Positions 26,418-36,698 of a stretch of DNA of 64,000 nucleotides are shown here, piece by piece. A program made the position numbers and the translations under genes. Each line of letters begins with the position of its first letter. The first letter of the stretch is position 1. Below the pieces are notes generated by a model. It had not been told where the DNA came from. It was given only the letters and a program-made list of their open reading frames with translations, and ran no database searches. Source of the DNA: Paenibacillus tianmuensis (lineage in GTDB: Bacteria; Bacillota; Bacilli; Paenibacillales; NBRC-103111); the NCBI RefSeq assembly GCF_900100345.1, contig NZ_FMTT01000008.1, positions 36,495-100,494 on the forward strand, given 5' to 3'.

Positions 26418-29087
26418 TCATCCTCTCAGTTCGGCCAGCCGGGCCGACACTTTATCCCGTTTGTCCGCATAATCGGCGAGCTTGGCTTTCTCCTCGTCGA
26501 TGACTTTGGCCGGCGCTTTGGCAACGAAGCCTTGGTTGGCCAGCTTCTTCTCGATCCGGTCCACTTCACCGTGCAGCGTAGCAAGCTCTTTTTCCAGCCG
26601 CGCTATTTCTTGGGAAATGTCGATCAGCCCTGCAAGCGGTAAGAACAGCTCCGCCCCGGTTACGATGCCTGTCATCGCTTTGTCCGGCGTTGCGAGCTCA
26701 AGCTCGATGGAAAGCGCGGACGTGTTGCAGAAACGCCGCACATATTCTTCGTTGCGCTTCAGAATAGCCAGCGCCTCTTCACCGGCCGGCTTCACGAGCA
26801 GCTCGACCTTTTTGCTCATCGGCACGTTCACTTCCGCACGAATATTGCGCACCGTCCGGATGATGTCCATCAGCAGCTCCATCTCGCGCACCGCGTCCGC
26901 CGCTTCAAAGCGCGTCTCAAAGGTCGGCCAGGCAGCGAGCGTAATCGTCTCGCCTTCATGCGGCAGATGCTGCCAGATTTCCTCGCTGATAAACGGCATG
27001 AACGGGTGAATCAAGCGCTGCGTGCGGTCCAGCACGTAGGCCAGAACGGATTTCGTCGTTTTCTTCGCCGCTTCGTCGCTGCCGTACAAGGACAGCTTGC
27101 TGAATTCGATGTACCAATCGCACAGATCGTCCCAAATGAAATTGTACAACAGTCGTCCGGTTTCGCCGAATTCATACGCATCGATCAGTCGGGTCACTTC
27201 GCGGACGGTTTCGTTCAAGCGGTGCAAAATCCAACGGTCGGCCGTACCAAGCTCACCGCTCAGATCGATATCCGACGCTTTGAAATCGCCCAGGTTCATC
27301 AGGACGAAGCGCGATGCGTTCCAAATTTTATTGGCAAAGTTGCGCGCCTGCTCGACTTTTTCCCAGCGGAAGCGGAGATCCTGTCCCGGCGTGGAACCGG
27401 TCGAAATCATGAACCGCATGGCGTCGGCGCCGTACTTTTCGATCACTTCAAGCGGATCGACTCCGTTGCCGAGCGACTTGGACATTTTGCGGCCTTCCGC
27501 ATCGCGGACGAGCCCGTGAATCAGCACGTCTTTGAACGGAATTTGATCCGTGTATTCGAGTCCGCTGAAAATCATCCGCGCTACCCAGAAATAAATGATA
27601 TCGTAGCCCGTCACGAGAAGATCGGTCGGGTAATAACGCTTCAAATCTTCCGTCTGCTCCGGCCAGCCGAGCGTGGAGAACGGCCACAGCGCGGAGCTGA
27701 ACCAGGTATCCAGCACGTCGTTGTCCTGGGTCAGATGCGAGCCGCCGCAATGCAGACATACGGAAGCGTCCTCGCGGGAGACGATCATTTCGCCGCAATC
27801 GCCGCAGTACCAGGCCGGAATACGGTGTCCCCACCACAACTGACGGGAAATGCACCAGTCGCGAATGTTTTCGATCCAATGTAAATAAGTTTTTTCAAAG
27901 CGGTCCGGTACGAAGTTCGCGCCTTGGCCGGATTTCTGTGCTTCGATCGCGCGTTCGGCGAGCGGCTTCATTTTAACGAACCATTGCGTGGACAAATACG
28001 GCTCCACGACTGCGCCGCTGCGCTCGCTGTGGCCGACCTGATGCACGTGTTCCTCGATTTTGATCAGCACGCCATGCTCCTTCATATCCGCCACAATCTG
28101 CTTGCGGCAGTCGAAGCGGTCCATGCCCTGATACTTGCCGGCATTTTCATTCATTTTGCCGGATTCGTCCATCACAAGCACCTGCGGAAGATCGTGGCGT
28201 CTGCCCACCTCGAAGTCGTTCGGGTCGTGCGCTGGAGTAATTTTGACCGCGCCGCTGCCGAAATCCTTCTCGACATATTCATCGCCGACGATCGAAATTT
28301 CGCGGCCGATGATCGGAAGCACAAGCGTTTTGCCGATCAGGTGCTTGTAGCGCTCATCCTCGGGATGGACTGCGACGGCCGTATCCCCGAGCATCGTTTC
28401 TGGACGGGTGGTCGCCACAACGATGAATTCATCGCTGTCCTTCACCGGATATTTCAAATGATACAGCGCGCCCTGCACCTCTTTGTATTCGACTTCGATG
28501 TCGGAAAGCGCCGTGCGGGCGGCCGGGTCCCAGTTAATGATATATTTGCCTCGGTAGATCAGCCCTTTTTCGTACAAACGGACGAACACTTCGCGGACCG
28601 CCTTGGACAGCCCTTCGTCCAGCGTGAACCGTTCGCGGGAATAATCGAGCGAGAAGCCCATTTTGGCCCACTGCTCGTGGATCGTCCCGGCGTAATGTTC
28701 CTTCCACTCCCATACCTTTTCCAAAAACTTCTCGCGGCCGAGATCGTACCTCGTCACGCCTTCCTCGCGTAGCTTTTGCTCCACCTTCGTCTGCGTCGCG
28801 ATGCCCGCATGGTCGGAGCCAGGCAGCCACAGGGCGTCGTAGCCCTGCATCCGTTTGGTCCGCGCCATAATATCCTGGAGCGTAAAATCTAGCGCATGGC
28901 CGATATGCAGCATACCGGTAACGTTCGGCGGCGGGATAACCATCGTGTATGGCTTCGCATCCTGACGCTGCCCCGCTTTAAAGTATTGTCCCTTGAGCCA
29001 GTAGTCGTACCACTTTTTCTCGGCTTCCTTCGGATCGTAGGTTGTCGGCATAGCCGTTTCCGGCGCCGCTTGTTTGGTTTCTTCCAT
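26418..29087 (-). CDS. valS: Valyl-tRNA synthetase
   Basis: Charges tRNA-Val. The 889-residue class I synthetase has the HIGH motif in MLHIGHALD (about residue 50), a CP1 editing domain, the KMSKS loop in [10 protein letters not shown] (about 525), an anticodon-binding domain and a C-terminal coiled coil (about 815-880). The ATG at 29087 follows GGAGG by nine bases. An in-frame start at 29111 has no site. Expression is very likely controlled by the T-box directly upstream. Confidence 0.98.
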   Translation of the reverse strand: MEETKQAAPETAMPTTYDPKEAEKKWYDYWLKGQYFKAGQRQDAKPYTMVIPPPNVTGMLHIGHALDFTLQDIMARTKRMQGYDALWLPGSDHAGIATQTKVEQKLREEGVTRYDLGREKFLEKVWEWKEHYAGTIHEQWAKMGFSLDYSRERFTLDEGLSKAVREVFVRLYEKGLIYRGKYIINWDPAARTALSDIEVEYKEVQGALYHLKYPVKDSDEFIVVATTRPETMLGDTAVAVHPEDERYKHLIGKTLVLPIIGREISIVGDEYVEKDFGSGAVKITPAHDPNDFEVGRRHDLPQVLVMDESGKMNENAGKYQGMDRFDCRKQIVADMKEHGVLIKIEEHVHQVGHSERSGAVVEPYLSTQWFVKMKPLAERAIEAQKSGQGANFVPDRFEKTYLHWIENIRDWCISRQLWWGHRIPAWYCGDCGEMIVSREDASVCLHCGGSHLTQDNDVLDTWFSSALWPFSTLGWPEQTEDLKRYYPTDLLVTGYDIIYFWVARMIFSGLEYTDQIPFKDVLIHGLVRDAEGRKMSKSLGNGVDPLEVIEKYGADAMRFMISTGSTPGQDLRFRWEKVEQARNFANKIWNASRFVLMNLGDFKASDIDLSGELGTADRWILHRLNETVREVTRLIDAYEFGETGRLLYNFIWDDLCDWYIEFSKLSLYGSDEAAKKTTKSVLAYVLDRTQRLIHPFMPFISEEIWQHLPHEGETITLAAWPTFETRFEAADAVREMELLMDIIRTVRNIRAEVNVPMSKKVELLVKPAGEEALAILKRNEEYVRRFCNTSALSIELELATPDKAMTGIVTGAELFLPLAGLIDISQEIARLEKELATLHGEVDRIEKKLANQGFVAKAPAKVIDEEKAKLADYADKRDKVSARLAELRG

Positions 29088-29173
29088 ACACTGCAACCTC
29101 CAAGTACACATAATTGTGGTTTTTTTTAGTTTTCAGCTTTACCGTACCATCGGAGAACTGGTGACAAACAAAT

Positions 29174-29451
29174 AAAAGCCTTCCGCCGCAAAGGACGAAA
29201 GGCTCTCGCTTCCGTGGTACCACCTTTATTCCGCCCGTGCTCCGAGAAGCTGGAGGCTTCCCTTCATCCGTGCGGCACTTGAACAGATAACGGCTGTGAC
29301 CGGCCGAATCTAGAGCTTCCGCTTTCAATTCGACAACTCCGGGGCGACTTCGACAGGTACGTCCTGCGGAACCTTCCAGCTCTTGCCGGCTCCGCTCTCT
29401 GAAGGGTTCGCTGTCTACTATTCCCTTTCCGCGTTTTTGCTTGCATCTATG
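29174..29451 (-). promoter_or_regulatory. T-box leader of valS
   Basis: On the minus strand the hallmark T-box sequence AAGGTGGTACCACGG lies at about 29212-29226, followed by a terminator hairpin (about 29174-29206, AGCCTT/AAGGCT) and T-rich tail. Upstream, an AGAGAG (GA) motif and stem I-like pairing are visible near 29395. A GUC triplet near 29348, in a GAAGTCGCC context, is the best candidate Val specifier. Uncharged tRNA-Val should bind the leader and favour the antiterminator. Confidence 0.9.
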
Positions 29452-29457
29452 CGTACT

Positions 29458-29486
29458 ATGATAAACAATAGTCAGGACAGAGTCAA
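29458..29486 (-). promoter_or_regulatory. Promoter of the valS T-box transcript
   Basis: -35 TTGACT (29481-29486), 17-base spacer, -10 TATCAT (29458-29463). Transcription would begin near 29451, at the 5' end of the T-box. Confidence 0.75.
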
Positions 29487-29502
29487 TACAAGTATAACCA
29501 AA

Positions 29503-29545
29503 AACCCCCCGGGTCAAGCCTGTTTCGGCTCGGTCGAGGGGATTT
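29503..29545 (-). terminator. Terminator after spoVID
   Basis: On the minus strand a CCCC...GGGGGG stem with an inner AGCC/GGCT helix is followed by five T. It sits between spoVID and the valS promoter. Confidence 0.82.
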
Positions 29546-29559
29546 TTGTAAAAAAAGCT

Positions 29560-30822
29560 TCATTTCGGGATATACACGATCTGCCCTTCGGATACTTCAT
29601 GATCTCCGAGGCGGTTATAAAGCGCGATTTCGCGAGGGTTCAGATCGTAGCGCTTAGCAATGGACTCCAGTGTCTCTTCCTTTTGCACGATGCACAGCCG
29701 GAGCCTTTTGAATCCCTGCTCTTCGCCGTTGGAAGTGAGCAGCAGGTTTTTCCATTCTACCTTCTCCGCCACGGACTCCGATTCTTCCCCAAACGTTTCT
29801 TCCGGATCGCGCTTTTCCTTTTGGGAAGAGCCGAGGTTAAACAAATTGGACAGCCCGAACGACTTGTAAAGCGGTGCGGGAGCCGTAGGCGGCTCGGGCG
29901 TTTTTTTGCCGCCGACGCCTACCTTCAGATCTTTATCCGGCGCCGCGGTCGGTTTAAGATCACCGAAGGATTTGGCGGTCGGGGCTTCTTTCGACTTTTG
30001 CGCTTCCTGCGGCTTGAAAGTCTCCGGACCCTTCGCCGCCTCTTGGACAGACAGCGGAGCTGGATTTACATTCGGCGCAGGCTGCGGCACGTTCTGCTGG
30101 GCCGCTTGAAACACGTTCGGCGCAGGCTGCGGGACGTTTTGTTGTGCCGCTTGAAACATGTTGGGCGCAGGCTGCGGGACGTTTTGTTGTGCCGCTTGAA
30201 ACACGTTCGGCGCAGGCTGCGGGACGCTCTGCGCCTGCGGCCCTGCAGGCAACTTGCTCGTCGGCTCCACCTTCTCGCTTCGCAGCTCCCAAGATTCCGT
30301 TTCAGCCGAAGCTTGGTCCGCCGAATTGAAAAAGCCGGAAACGTCCCCGAATGCCTCATCCTTCGTCTGCGCAAGAGTAACCGTATGCGGGTCGCGGGCT
30401 TCGTGAACGAACACCACTTCGTTTTCCATTTCCCGCCAAGCCTCCTGGTCCGCATCCGACACGAGCTCCAGACCGGCGAGCGACAGCACTCCCGTAATGT
30501 TCAAGCTGCGGGATGACAGCAGATCGACGTCAAAGTTTTCGATTTCGACGGCGATATCCTCCATCCGTTGAACCCGGTTCATCGGCAGCGTAATCTCTAC
30601 CGGTATCAGATGCTCCAACGTCTGATCGCTGCGGCCCAACTCATCGATAAAGGTCCCGATCAAAAACAGATTGCCGCGAAGCAGGGCTTGGTCCCCTTGC
30701 GGAATGACCTGAATATGGGGAACAAGCTCCACTCCTTCCAAGTCTTGAATGCCGATCGCCCCTTCGGACAAATGCACGCGCTCGTAAATGTCGAAGCGTA
30801 ATCCGTTATGCTGCGTCGTCAA
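29560..30822 (-). CDS. spoVID: Stage VI sporulation protein D (SpoVID-like)
   Basis: Spore coat encasement protein. The 420-residue protein has an N-terminal beta-rich domain (about 1-130) like SpoVID, a long Pro/Gln/Ala-rich middle, and a C-terminal LysM domain (about 370-420, IVQKEETLESIAKRYDL...IPK) that in SpoVID binds lipid II. The start is a TTG at 30822 behind GGAGGGAGG. Its place between valS and the hem genes matches B. subtilis. The middle has four copies of a 15-residue repeat. Confidence 0.88.
   Translation of the reverse strand: MTTQHNGLRFDIYERVHLSEGAIGIQDLEGVELVPHIQVIPQGDQALLRGNLFLIGTFIDELGRSDQTLEHLIPVEITLPMNRVQRMEDIAVEIENFDVDLLSSRSLNITGVLSLAGLELVSDADQEAWREMENEVVFVHEARDPHTVTLAQTKDEAFGDVSGFFNSADQASAETESWELRSEKVEPTSKLPAGPQAQSVPQPAPNVFQAAQQNVPQPAPNMFQAAQQNVPQPAPNVFQAAQQNVPQPAPNVNPAPLSVQEAAKGPETFKPQEAQKSKEAPTAKSFGDLKPTAAPDKDLKVGVGGKKTPEPPTAPAPLYKSFGLSNLFNLGSSQKEKRDPEETFGEESESVAEKVEWKNLLLTSNGEEQGFKRLRLCIVQKEETLESIAKRYDLNPREIALYNRLGDHEVSEGQIVYIPK
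30071..30228 (-). repeat. 45-bp tandem repeat within spoVID
   Basis: Three full units (30071-30115, 30116-30160, 30161-30205) and one partial unit (30206-30228) encode NVPQPAPNVFQAAQQ. Units two and three differ at few bases, which suggests recent duplication by slippage or unequal crossing. Confidence 0.92.
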
Positions 30823-30973
30823 TGTAAATCCTCCCTCCGTAATTCCTGCCTTTTCCACAGAATCCCGCATCGGCTCCGGCGAGTTCGAAATTCTGATATA
30901 ACCATAAAAAGAAAGATGGCCCTATGCCTTCGTCTCTACAATTTATATGGCTTCAGGGGAAGGAGCATGACTA

Positions 30974-31846
30974 CTATTTTTTCAATCGCTCATTGAGCGC
31001 AGTAAAGTCCGGGGGCCACGGGGACTGCACTTCGATGCTTTCGCCGCTCCACGGGTGGGGAAACATCAGCCGCTCGCCGTGCAGCGCCTGTCTCTCCATG
31101 CCCTCGCGCCGTCCGCCATACAGCGTGTCACCGATCAGCGGATGCCCCAGATGGCTTAGATGAACGCGGATTTGATGCGTCCGTCCGGTTTCGAGCCTGA
31201 GCCGCACAAGCGTCGCGGAACGATAAGACTCCACCACCTCGTAATGGGTAACGGCCCGCTCGCCTCCGGGAGAAACGCGCCGGCGCGTCGCGTGATGCCG
31301 GTCCCTGCCGATGGGCGCATCCACACGGCCTCGGTTCGGAGAGAGACGCCCGTGCACCAGGGCCACATAGGTCCGCTCGACTTTTTTCTCCCGCATTGCT
31401 TCGTCCAATCGGACCTGCGCCCATGGACACTTGGCCATCAGCACCGGACCGGTCGTATCTTCGTCAAGCCGGTGAATGTGCCGGGGCCGGCATGACTGTC
31501 CCATCGACTCCAGATGCCAGCCAACCGCATGGAGCAGCGTTCCGCCCTCCGATTCCCCGGTCGGATGCACTTTCATCCCGGCCGGCTTATCCGCCACGAG
31601 GCAAAAGTCGTCTTCGAACAGTACTTCTATCCCCGTCCATTCCGGCATATATTGCAGCGGTTCCTCGGGGAACAGCCGCAGCAAAATGCGGCGTCCCTGG
31701 ATTTCGACGCCCGAGGCGCTCCAGAGCTTCTTCACCGTCCGCTCGTCGATCGCATCCGGCAGAAACGCCTTCACTTCCTCTAAAGTCGAAGGCTCGGCGC
31801 TCGCCGTCCATTCCAGCCACTGGCCTTTGCGACGCCATGCGGTCAT
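30974..31846 (-). CDS. RluA/RluD-family pseudouridine synthase
   Basis: Isomerises uridine in RNA; the target site cannot be read from sequence. The 290-residue protein has an N-terminal S4-like part (about 1-60) and the catalytic domain with HRLDEDTTG (catalytic Asp128), the SPNRGRVDAPIGR region and LETGRTHQIRVHLSHLGHPLIGD. The ATG at 31846 overlaps the stop of the small membrane gene as ATGA. A frame extending to 32071 would overrun that gene and is rejected. Confidence 0.93.
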   Translation of the reverse strand: MTAWRRKGQWLEWTASAEPSTLEEVKAFLPDAIDERTVKKLWSASGVEIQGRRILLRLFPEEPLQYMPEWTGIEVLFEDDFCLVADKPAGMKVHPTGESEGGTLLHAVGWHLESMGQSCRPRHIHRLDEDTTGPVLMAKCPWAQVRLDEAMREKKVERTYVALVHGRLSPNRGRVDAPIGRDRHHATRRRVSPGGERAVTHYEVVESYRSATLVRLRLETGRTHQIRVHLSHLGHPLIGDTLYGGRREGMERQALHGERLMFPHPWSGESIEVQSPWPPDFTALNERLKK

Positions 31847-32010
31847 GGCAGCCGCCTCTCGGATTGGCCCGCTTCGGATGCCACCCGTTTCTTCCGGCGT
31901 CCCCATTGCAGCCATGCCGTCAGAACGATTCCTGCAAACAAAATGAAAAACACGCCCGCCACAACGATCAATTCGAGCGTGGTACCGAACAGACTGTACC
32001 GATTTAACAT
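31843..32010 (-). CDS. Small single-span membrane protein
   Basis: A 55-residue protein with one membrane helix (about 10-34) followed by a basic RRKKR stretch, giving a predicted cytoplasmic C-terminus. The ATG at 32010 is chosen because TTGGAGG lies eight bases upstream. It is translationally coupled to the pseudouridine synthase. I do not recognise a family. Confidence 0.75.
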   Translation of the reverse strand: MLNRYSLFGTTLELIVVAGVFFILFAGIVLTAWLQWGRRKKRVASEAGQSERRLP

Positions 32011-32117
32011 GAGCGTTTCCTCCAAATGTATAGCTTATGGTCATTCTATCAATCCTTCGCGGCGAACGCAAAGCGGTTACAATGCCACTTCCGCCGGATC
32101 TTACATTCTAGTGAATG

Positions 32118-32147
32118 TTGTTATATCTTCTTTTCATATGATAGAAT
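32118..32147 (+). promoter_or_regulatory. Promoter of the phosphodiester glycosidase-like gene
   Basis: -35 TTGTTA (32118-32123), 18-base spacer, -10 TAGAAT (32142-32147) with an upstream TG in extended -10 position. A poly-A patch follows in the leader. Confidence 0.6.
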
Positions 32148-32215
32148 AGCATAGGAAAAAATAAAAAAAATTCGACACGAGATGCCTTAATTTACGCATG
32201 GGAGAGGTTAAAACA

Positions 32216-33847
32216 TTGAGCAGTACTCTGCGAAAAATACGACAATGGAGTAGTTGGAAAAAAGCGCTGTTTTATTTCACGGTGCTGACTTTTTTGACAG
32301 CTAGCTTTTTATTTCTGACCCCGCCGGGAGGCAAGATCAGGGAATGGCTCGCGGAAACGGTCATTACGACGCAGCACCGGAGTTGGGCATGGATTTTCGT
32401 CGGTGCGGAGCAGCGGGATTTGATGGTCAAGCGATTGCAGGACTTCAACGAGGAAGCCGCAAGGGAAAAGCAGGACAGCAGCTTGATCAAAATTCGCAAT
32501 CATCAGGCGAAAGCCCGTTCCATCGATGAGCTGATTAAGGTCGAAGATATTTCGGGAAAGTTTTGGGTAGGTAAAAAAATGTACGTCTTTGATCCCAAGA
32601 CGATCCGTGTCATGACGCCTCCCAAGTCCGGAGAAGGTGAAAGAATCACCGCGATGGTACAGCGGACAGGGGCCGTGGCCGGCGTCAATGGCGGCGGTTT
32701 CGACGATCCGGAAGGTCTCGGGAACGGCTTTGCGGCGTTCGGCGCCATTATCTCCGGGGGCGAGGTCATTTATACGGATCAGGATGGCAGCATTCCGCAG
32801 CACATCGTCGGCTTTACGAAGGATGGAATTCTCGTCGTCGGAAAATACAATATTATCGAACTGCGTGAAATGGGCATCTCGGATGCCGTCTCGTTCCATC
32901 CGCGTCTGATCGCCAACGGCAAGCCGCTGATCACAAGCGGCGACGGCGGCTGGGGCCGCGGACCCCGAACGGCAGTCGGACAAAAAGCGGACGGCACCGT
33001 CATATTCATCGTCATCGACGGACGGCAGGCGCACAGCGTAGGCGCGACGCTCAAGGAAGTGCAGGACCTTCTGTTGGAAGAAGGCTGCGTCAATGCAGGC
33101 AACCTGGATGGAGGCGCTTCGTCCGAGCTCGTTGTCGACGGGGAACTGCTTACCAAGCCATCGAGCCGTTACGGCGAGCGCAGATTGCCTAACGCATTCC
33201 TTGTCTACGACGACCCGACGTCGGTGCAAGCGGACCACGTCTGGGACGGCATCGACAAGATCGATGCGGGCGGCTCTTACGACCACCCCGACTTCCTGCG
33301 CGAGCAGGCTGAAAAGCGGGGCAAGCAGCAGCAAAATCCGACACCGGCTACCAAGACGGATACGGAAAAGACAAAGACGAAAACCGAAACAAGGCCGGAA
33401 ACAAACAAGCCTGCTGCAAATAAACCGGAAACGAATGAAAAGAGCGAGACAAGTACGGAAAAAGGCGAGAGCGCGAAACCCGGCGGCAATGCAACCAAGG
33501 AGCCGGGTACCAAAAAGCCTGGTGTTCCCGGCACAGGAAGCACCGGGTCAGATACGGAAACGGCAGATCCAGACAAGCCGTCCGGCGGACAGGGCAATAC
33601 GTCGCCGACGGGCACGGGCAGCGGGTCGGCGGCGGGAGGAAGCAGAAACGGTTCTACGGGAACCGTCCCGAGTTCCCCTGCCGGAACTTCGGCTCCAGGA
33701 ACTGGAAGCGGCACACCGGCCGAGACGACCGAGAAATCGGCTGAGACGAATGCACCGGATGCAACGCCAACCCGCCAGCAACATCAAACGCAAACGCCGG
33801 ACCAATCGGGTTCGGGTACAGCTGAACCGCCGGCCAAAACACCATGA
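32216..33847 (+). CDS. Membrane-anchored phosphodiester glycosidase (NAGPA-domain) protein with long disordered tail
   Basis: A 543-residue exported protein. One N-terminal membrane helix (about 18-38) anchors it; a NAGPA-type domain follows (about 120-330: GAVAGVNGGGF, GRGPRTAVGQ, GCVNAGNLDGGASSELVVDG). This domain removes sugar phosphodiester groups and in bacteria is linked to wall polymer or exopolysaccharide metabolism. The last 180 residues are a low-complexity Thr/Lys/Glu/Pro/Gly/Ser tail with no fold. The start is a TTG at 32216, eight bases after GGAGAGG; the ATG at 32198 lies before that site. A single plus-strand gene inserted beside hemL. Confidence 0.88.
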   Translation: MSSTLRKIRQWSSWKKALFYFTVLTFLTASFLFLTPPGGKIREWLAETVITTQHRSWAWIFVGAEQRDLMVKRLQDFNEEAAREKQDSSLIKIRNHQAKARSIDELIKVEDISGKFWVGKKMYVFDPKTIRVMTPPKSGEGERITAMVQRTGAVAGVNGGGFDDPEGLGNGFAAFGAIISGGEVIYTDQDGSIPQHIVGFTKDGILVVGKYNIIELREMGISDAVSFHPRLIANGKPLITSGDGGWGRGPRTAVGQKADGTVIFIVIDGRQAHSVGATLKEVQDLLLEEGCVNAGNLDGGASSELVVDGELLTKPSSRYGERRLPNAFLVYDDPTSVQADHVWDGIDKIDAGGSYDHPDFLREQAEKRGKQQQNPTPATKTDTEKTKTKTETRPETNKPAANKPETNEKSETSTEKGESAKPGGNATKEPGTKKPGVPGTGSTGSDTETADPDKPSGGQGNTSPTGTGSGSAAGGSRNGSTGTVPSSPAGTSAPGTGSGTPAETTEKSAETNAPDATPTRQQHQTQTPDQSGSGTAEPPAKTP

Positions 33848-33876
33848 TCATTTAAATAAATCTGTAGCAACAAAAC

Positions 33877-33925
33877 AAACGGACGGCACGTTCCCCTCCT
33901 TCGGGAGTGGACGTGCCGTCCGTTT
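33877..33925. terminator. Bidirectional terminator between the glycosidase-like gene and hemL
   Basis: A perfect 15-base stem (33877-33891 with 33911-33925) around a 19-base loop, flanked by A-rich sequence on the left and a T run on the right. Either strand gives a strong terminator. Confidence 0.92.
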
Positions 33926-33930
33926 TTACA

Positions 33931-35232
33931 TTATAACTGCTTGAGCGCTTGGTAATGCGCCTCAATCGTCGTCTCGATATCTTCGTCGGAGTGCGCCACC
34001 GAAACGAACATGCCTTCGAACTGGGAAGGCGGAATGCTGACGCCGTAGTCGAGCAGCAAGCCAAAATACCGGTTGAACTTGCTCAAATCCGATTGTTTGG
34101 CGGTTTCGTAATTGGTCACCTGTTGATCGGTAAAGAACGGGCAAACCATAGAACCAATCCGGTTGATCGTGATCGGAACGCCCAGCTCCCGGGCATTTTG
34201 AAGCATTCCTGCTTCCAGACGGGCGGACTTGCGTTCCAGCTCTTCATAAACGCCGGGTGCTCCCAGCAGCTTAAGCGTCGCATACCCCGCAGCCATCGCC
34301 AGCGGGTTACCGGATAACGTTCCAGCCTGATAAATCGGGCCTGACGGGGCAATCCGCTCCATGATCTCCCGTTTGCCTCCGTACGCCCCAACCGGCAGCC
34401 CCCCGCCGATCACTTTACCCAGACAGGTAAGATCCGGCGTAATACCAAACCGTCCTTGCGCACTGTTCAAGCCTACGCGGAAGCCGGTCATGACCTCGTC
34501 AAAGATCAGCAAACTACCGTAGGAAGACGTGATCTCCCGCAATCCTTCCAAGAAACCGGGAAGCGGCGGCACGACGCCCATATTTCCGGCGACCGGCTCC
34601 ACAATAACGGCGGCAATGTCTTCGCCGAAATGTTCAAAAGCCGTACGTACCGAATCCAGATCGTTGTACGGAACCGTAATCGTGTTGGCCGCTACGCTTT
34701 CAGGTACGCCGGGGCTATCCGGCAGTCCAAGGGTGGCAACCCCGGAACCCGCTTTGATCAGCAGCGAGTCCGCATGGCCGTGGTAGCATCCTTCGAACTT
34801 CAGGATTTTGCTCCTTCCCGTATAGCCGCGGGCAAGCCTGAGCGCGCTCATTGTCGCTTCTGTCCCGGAGCTGACCATCCGCACGAGCTCAATGGAAGGC
34901 ATTCTTTCGATAACCAGCTTCGCCATCTCAGTTTCCAGCTCCGTCGGCGCGCCGAAGCTCGTACCGAGCTCTGCGGTCCGTTTTATCGCTTCGACGACCT
35001 CCGGGTGGGCATGTCCCATAATGAGCGGGCCCCATGAGCCAATGTAATCGATAAATTCGTTGCCGTCGATATCGAAGACGTGCGAGCCGCTCCCTTTATG
35101 CATATACAAAGGAGTCAAGCCAACCGATTTAAACGCGCGAACCGGACTGTTGACTCCGCCCGGAATCACTTGCTTCGCTTCCTCGAACGCCCGCGCCGAA
35201 CGCGCATCGGAACGTTTTCGCTGATCGTTCAT
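33931..35232 (-). CDS. hemL: Glutamate-1-semialdehyde 2,1-aminomutase
   Basis: PLP enzyme making 5-aminolevulinate from glutamate-1-semialdehyde. The 433-residue protein carries [37 protein letters not shown] and the PLP-lysine motif [15 protein letters not shown]. The ATG at 35232 has AGGAG eight bases upstream; a frame extending to 35403 would overlap hemY. It is the last gene of the hemE-hemH-hemY-hemL unit, 16 bases after hemY. Confidence 0.97.
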   Translation of the reverse strand: MNDQRKRSDARSARAFEEAKQVIPGGVNSPVRAFKSVGLTPLYMHKGSGSHVFDIDGNEFIDYIGSWGPLIMGHAHPEVVEAIKRTAELGTSFGAPTELETEMAKLVIERMPSIELVRMVSSGTEATMSALRLARGYTGRSKILKFEGCYHGHADSLLIKAGSGVATLGLPDSPGVPESVAANTITVPYNDLDSVRTAFEHFGEDIAAVIVEPVAGNMGVVPPLPGFLEGLREITSSYGSLLIFDEVMTGFRVGLNSAQGRFGITPDLTCLGKVIGGGLPVGAYGGKREIMERIAPSGPIYQAGTLSGNPLAMAAGYATLKLLGAPGVYEELERKSARLEAGMLQNARELGVPITINRIGSMVCPFFTDQQVTNYETAKQSDLSKFNRYFGLLLDYGVSIPPSQFEGMFVSVAHSDEDIETTIEAHYQALKQL

Positions 35233-35248
35233 CCATTCCACTCCTAAC

Positions 35249-36694
35249 CTATTTTGAGGATAACTGCAGCCGCTCCGCCATTTCCTTGGCCGCTTCCTTG
35301 CCTTGACGAATGCAGTCCGGCAGTCCGACGCCATGAAACGCGCCTCCGGTAATAAGCACGCCCGGCATTTTGTCCGCCAAACGCTGCCGTACCCCGCGAA
35401 CAAGGTCCAGATGACCTACCGGATACTGAGGCATGGAATGCATCAGCTTCGTCATTTCCGTAAACAAAGGCTCCGCCGAAATCCCCATAACTTCCTTCAA
35501 ATCGTGCCGTACCGCGCGGATGATCTCATCCTCCGACATATGCTGCCAACGCTCGTCGCCGGAGCGCCCAATATAGCAGCGCAGCAGCACTTTGCCGCTC
35601 GGCGCGGTGTGCAGCCACTTTTTGGACGTCCACGTACATGCGGTAATGAATCGCCCTTCCCGTCTCGGGACGAGGAAGCCCGAACCGTCGAGCTCGCGCC
35701 CGAGCTCTTTCTCGTCAAAAGCGAGAATTACGTTGGCGACCGACACGTATTCGATCCGGTCCAGCTCCTTGACCTCCGGGACCGATGAGCCGAGCAGCTT
35801 GGAGATGCCGTGAGCCGGCAGCGCGACGATAACCCCGTCCGCTTCCTCTACCGAATCGTCTTCGCGGATGACGCGGTATCCGTCGTCGGTCCGCTCGATC
35901 CGGGCCACCCCGCACTGCTTGACGAACCGTACGTTGTCGAGCGCATCGATTAAGCCATGAACGATCGTTTCAAGCCCTTCCTTATAGGAAAGAAACATCG
36001 TGTTGCGCGCCACCTCGGGAAGCGTTCGGCTTTCTTCGCCGCCTGTCTTGCGGTTCTTCATCATACCGAGGATCAAGCTGCGATGCTTCTGCTCAATCGC
36101 ATGAAATTGCGGGAAGGTCGCCCGCAAGCTCAAATTGTACGTATTGCCGGCATAAATGCCCGCCAGCAGCGGCTCGGCGATCTGACCGAGCACTTCTACA
36201 CCCAGTCTGCGCTCCAAGAAATGCCCCAGCGATTCGTCCTCGGGCGATGTCCGCTTCGGCAGCACTAAATCCATCGCAGCCCTGAGCTTGCCTCTCAATG
36301 ACAACAGTCCCGTACGCATGAACGGACCCATTTGGGTCGGTATGCCGAGCATCAGGCCGGGAGGCATCCGGTGCAGCTTGCCACCGGACAAAATATACGT
36401 TTTCCGGGAGTCCGGGTTCATGCCGGTCAATTGATCCTCTAAGCCTAATTCGCGGGTCAGCTCGACCATCGGAAGCTTGCGGGCCAGAAACGAATCCGGC
36501 CCCTTCTCAATGACGAATCCGTCACGCTTCAGCGTTTGAATTTTGCCCCCGAACGAATCGCCCTTTTCCATGATGGTAATTTTCAACGGTGCAGCGGATG
36601 TCTCGATGCTTTGCTTTAAATAATAAGCGGCGCTCAATCCCGTGATCCCGCCCCCAATAATAACCACATGCTTCGGACTTCGGTTCTCCTCCAT
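35249..36694 (-). CDS. hemY: Coproporphyrinogen III oxidase (HemY/CgoX type)
   Basis: FAD-dependent oxidase. In Bacillota this family forms coproporphyrin III from coproporphyrinogen III in the coproporphyrin-dependent heme route, although it is often labelled protoporphyrinogen oxidase. Of 481 residues, the N-terminal dinucleotide motif [13 protein letters not shown] (about 13-25) and the [12 protein letters not shown] continuation are clear; the C-terminal [15 protein letters not shown] motif closes the FAD site. The ATG at 36694 follows AGAGGAA. It sits four bases after hemH, its pathway partner. Confidence 0.93.
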   Translation of the reverse strand: MEENRSPKHVVIIGGGITGLSAAYYLKQSIETSAAPLKITIMEKGDSFGGKIQTLKRDGFVIEKGPDSFLARKLPMVELTRELGLEDQLTGMNPDSRKTYILSGGKLHRMPPGLMLGIPTQMGPFMRTGLLSLRGKLRAAMDLVLPKRTSPEDESLGHFLERRLGVEVLGQIAEPLLAGIYAGNTYNLSLRATFPQFHAIEQKHRSLILGMMKNRKTGGEESRTLPEVARNTMFLSYKEGLETIVHGLIDALDNVRFVKQCGVARIERTDDGYRVIREDDSVEEADGVIVALPAHGISKLLGSSVPEVKELDRIEYVSVANVILAFDEKELGRELDGSGFLVPRREGRFITACTWTSKKWLHTAPSGKVLLRCYIGRSGDERWQHMSEDEIIRAVRHDLKEVMGISAEPLFTEMTKLMHSMPQYPVGHLDLVRGVRQRLADKMPGVLITGGAFHGVGLPDCIRQGKEAAKEMAERLQLSSK

Positions 36695-36698
36695 CGTA

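Noticed and set aside
35249-36694. Protoporphyrinogen oxidase as the name for hemY
   Set aside because: The fold is shared, but in Bacillota the hemEHY set serves the coproporphyrin-dependent route, so coproporphyrinogen III oxidase is the better call.
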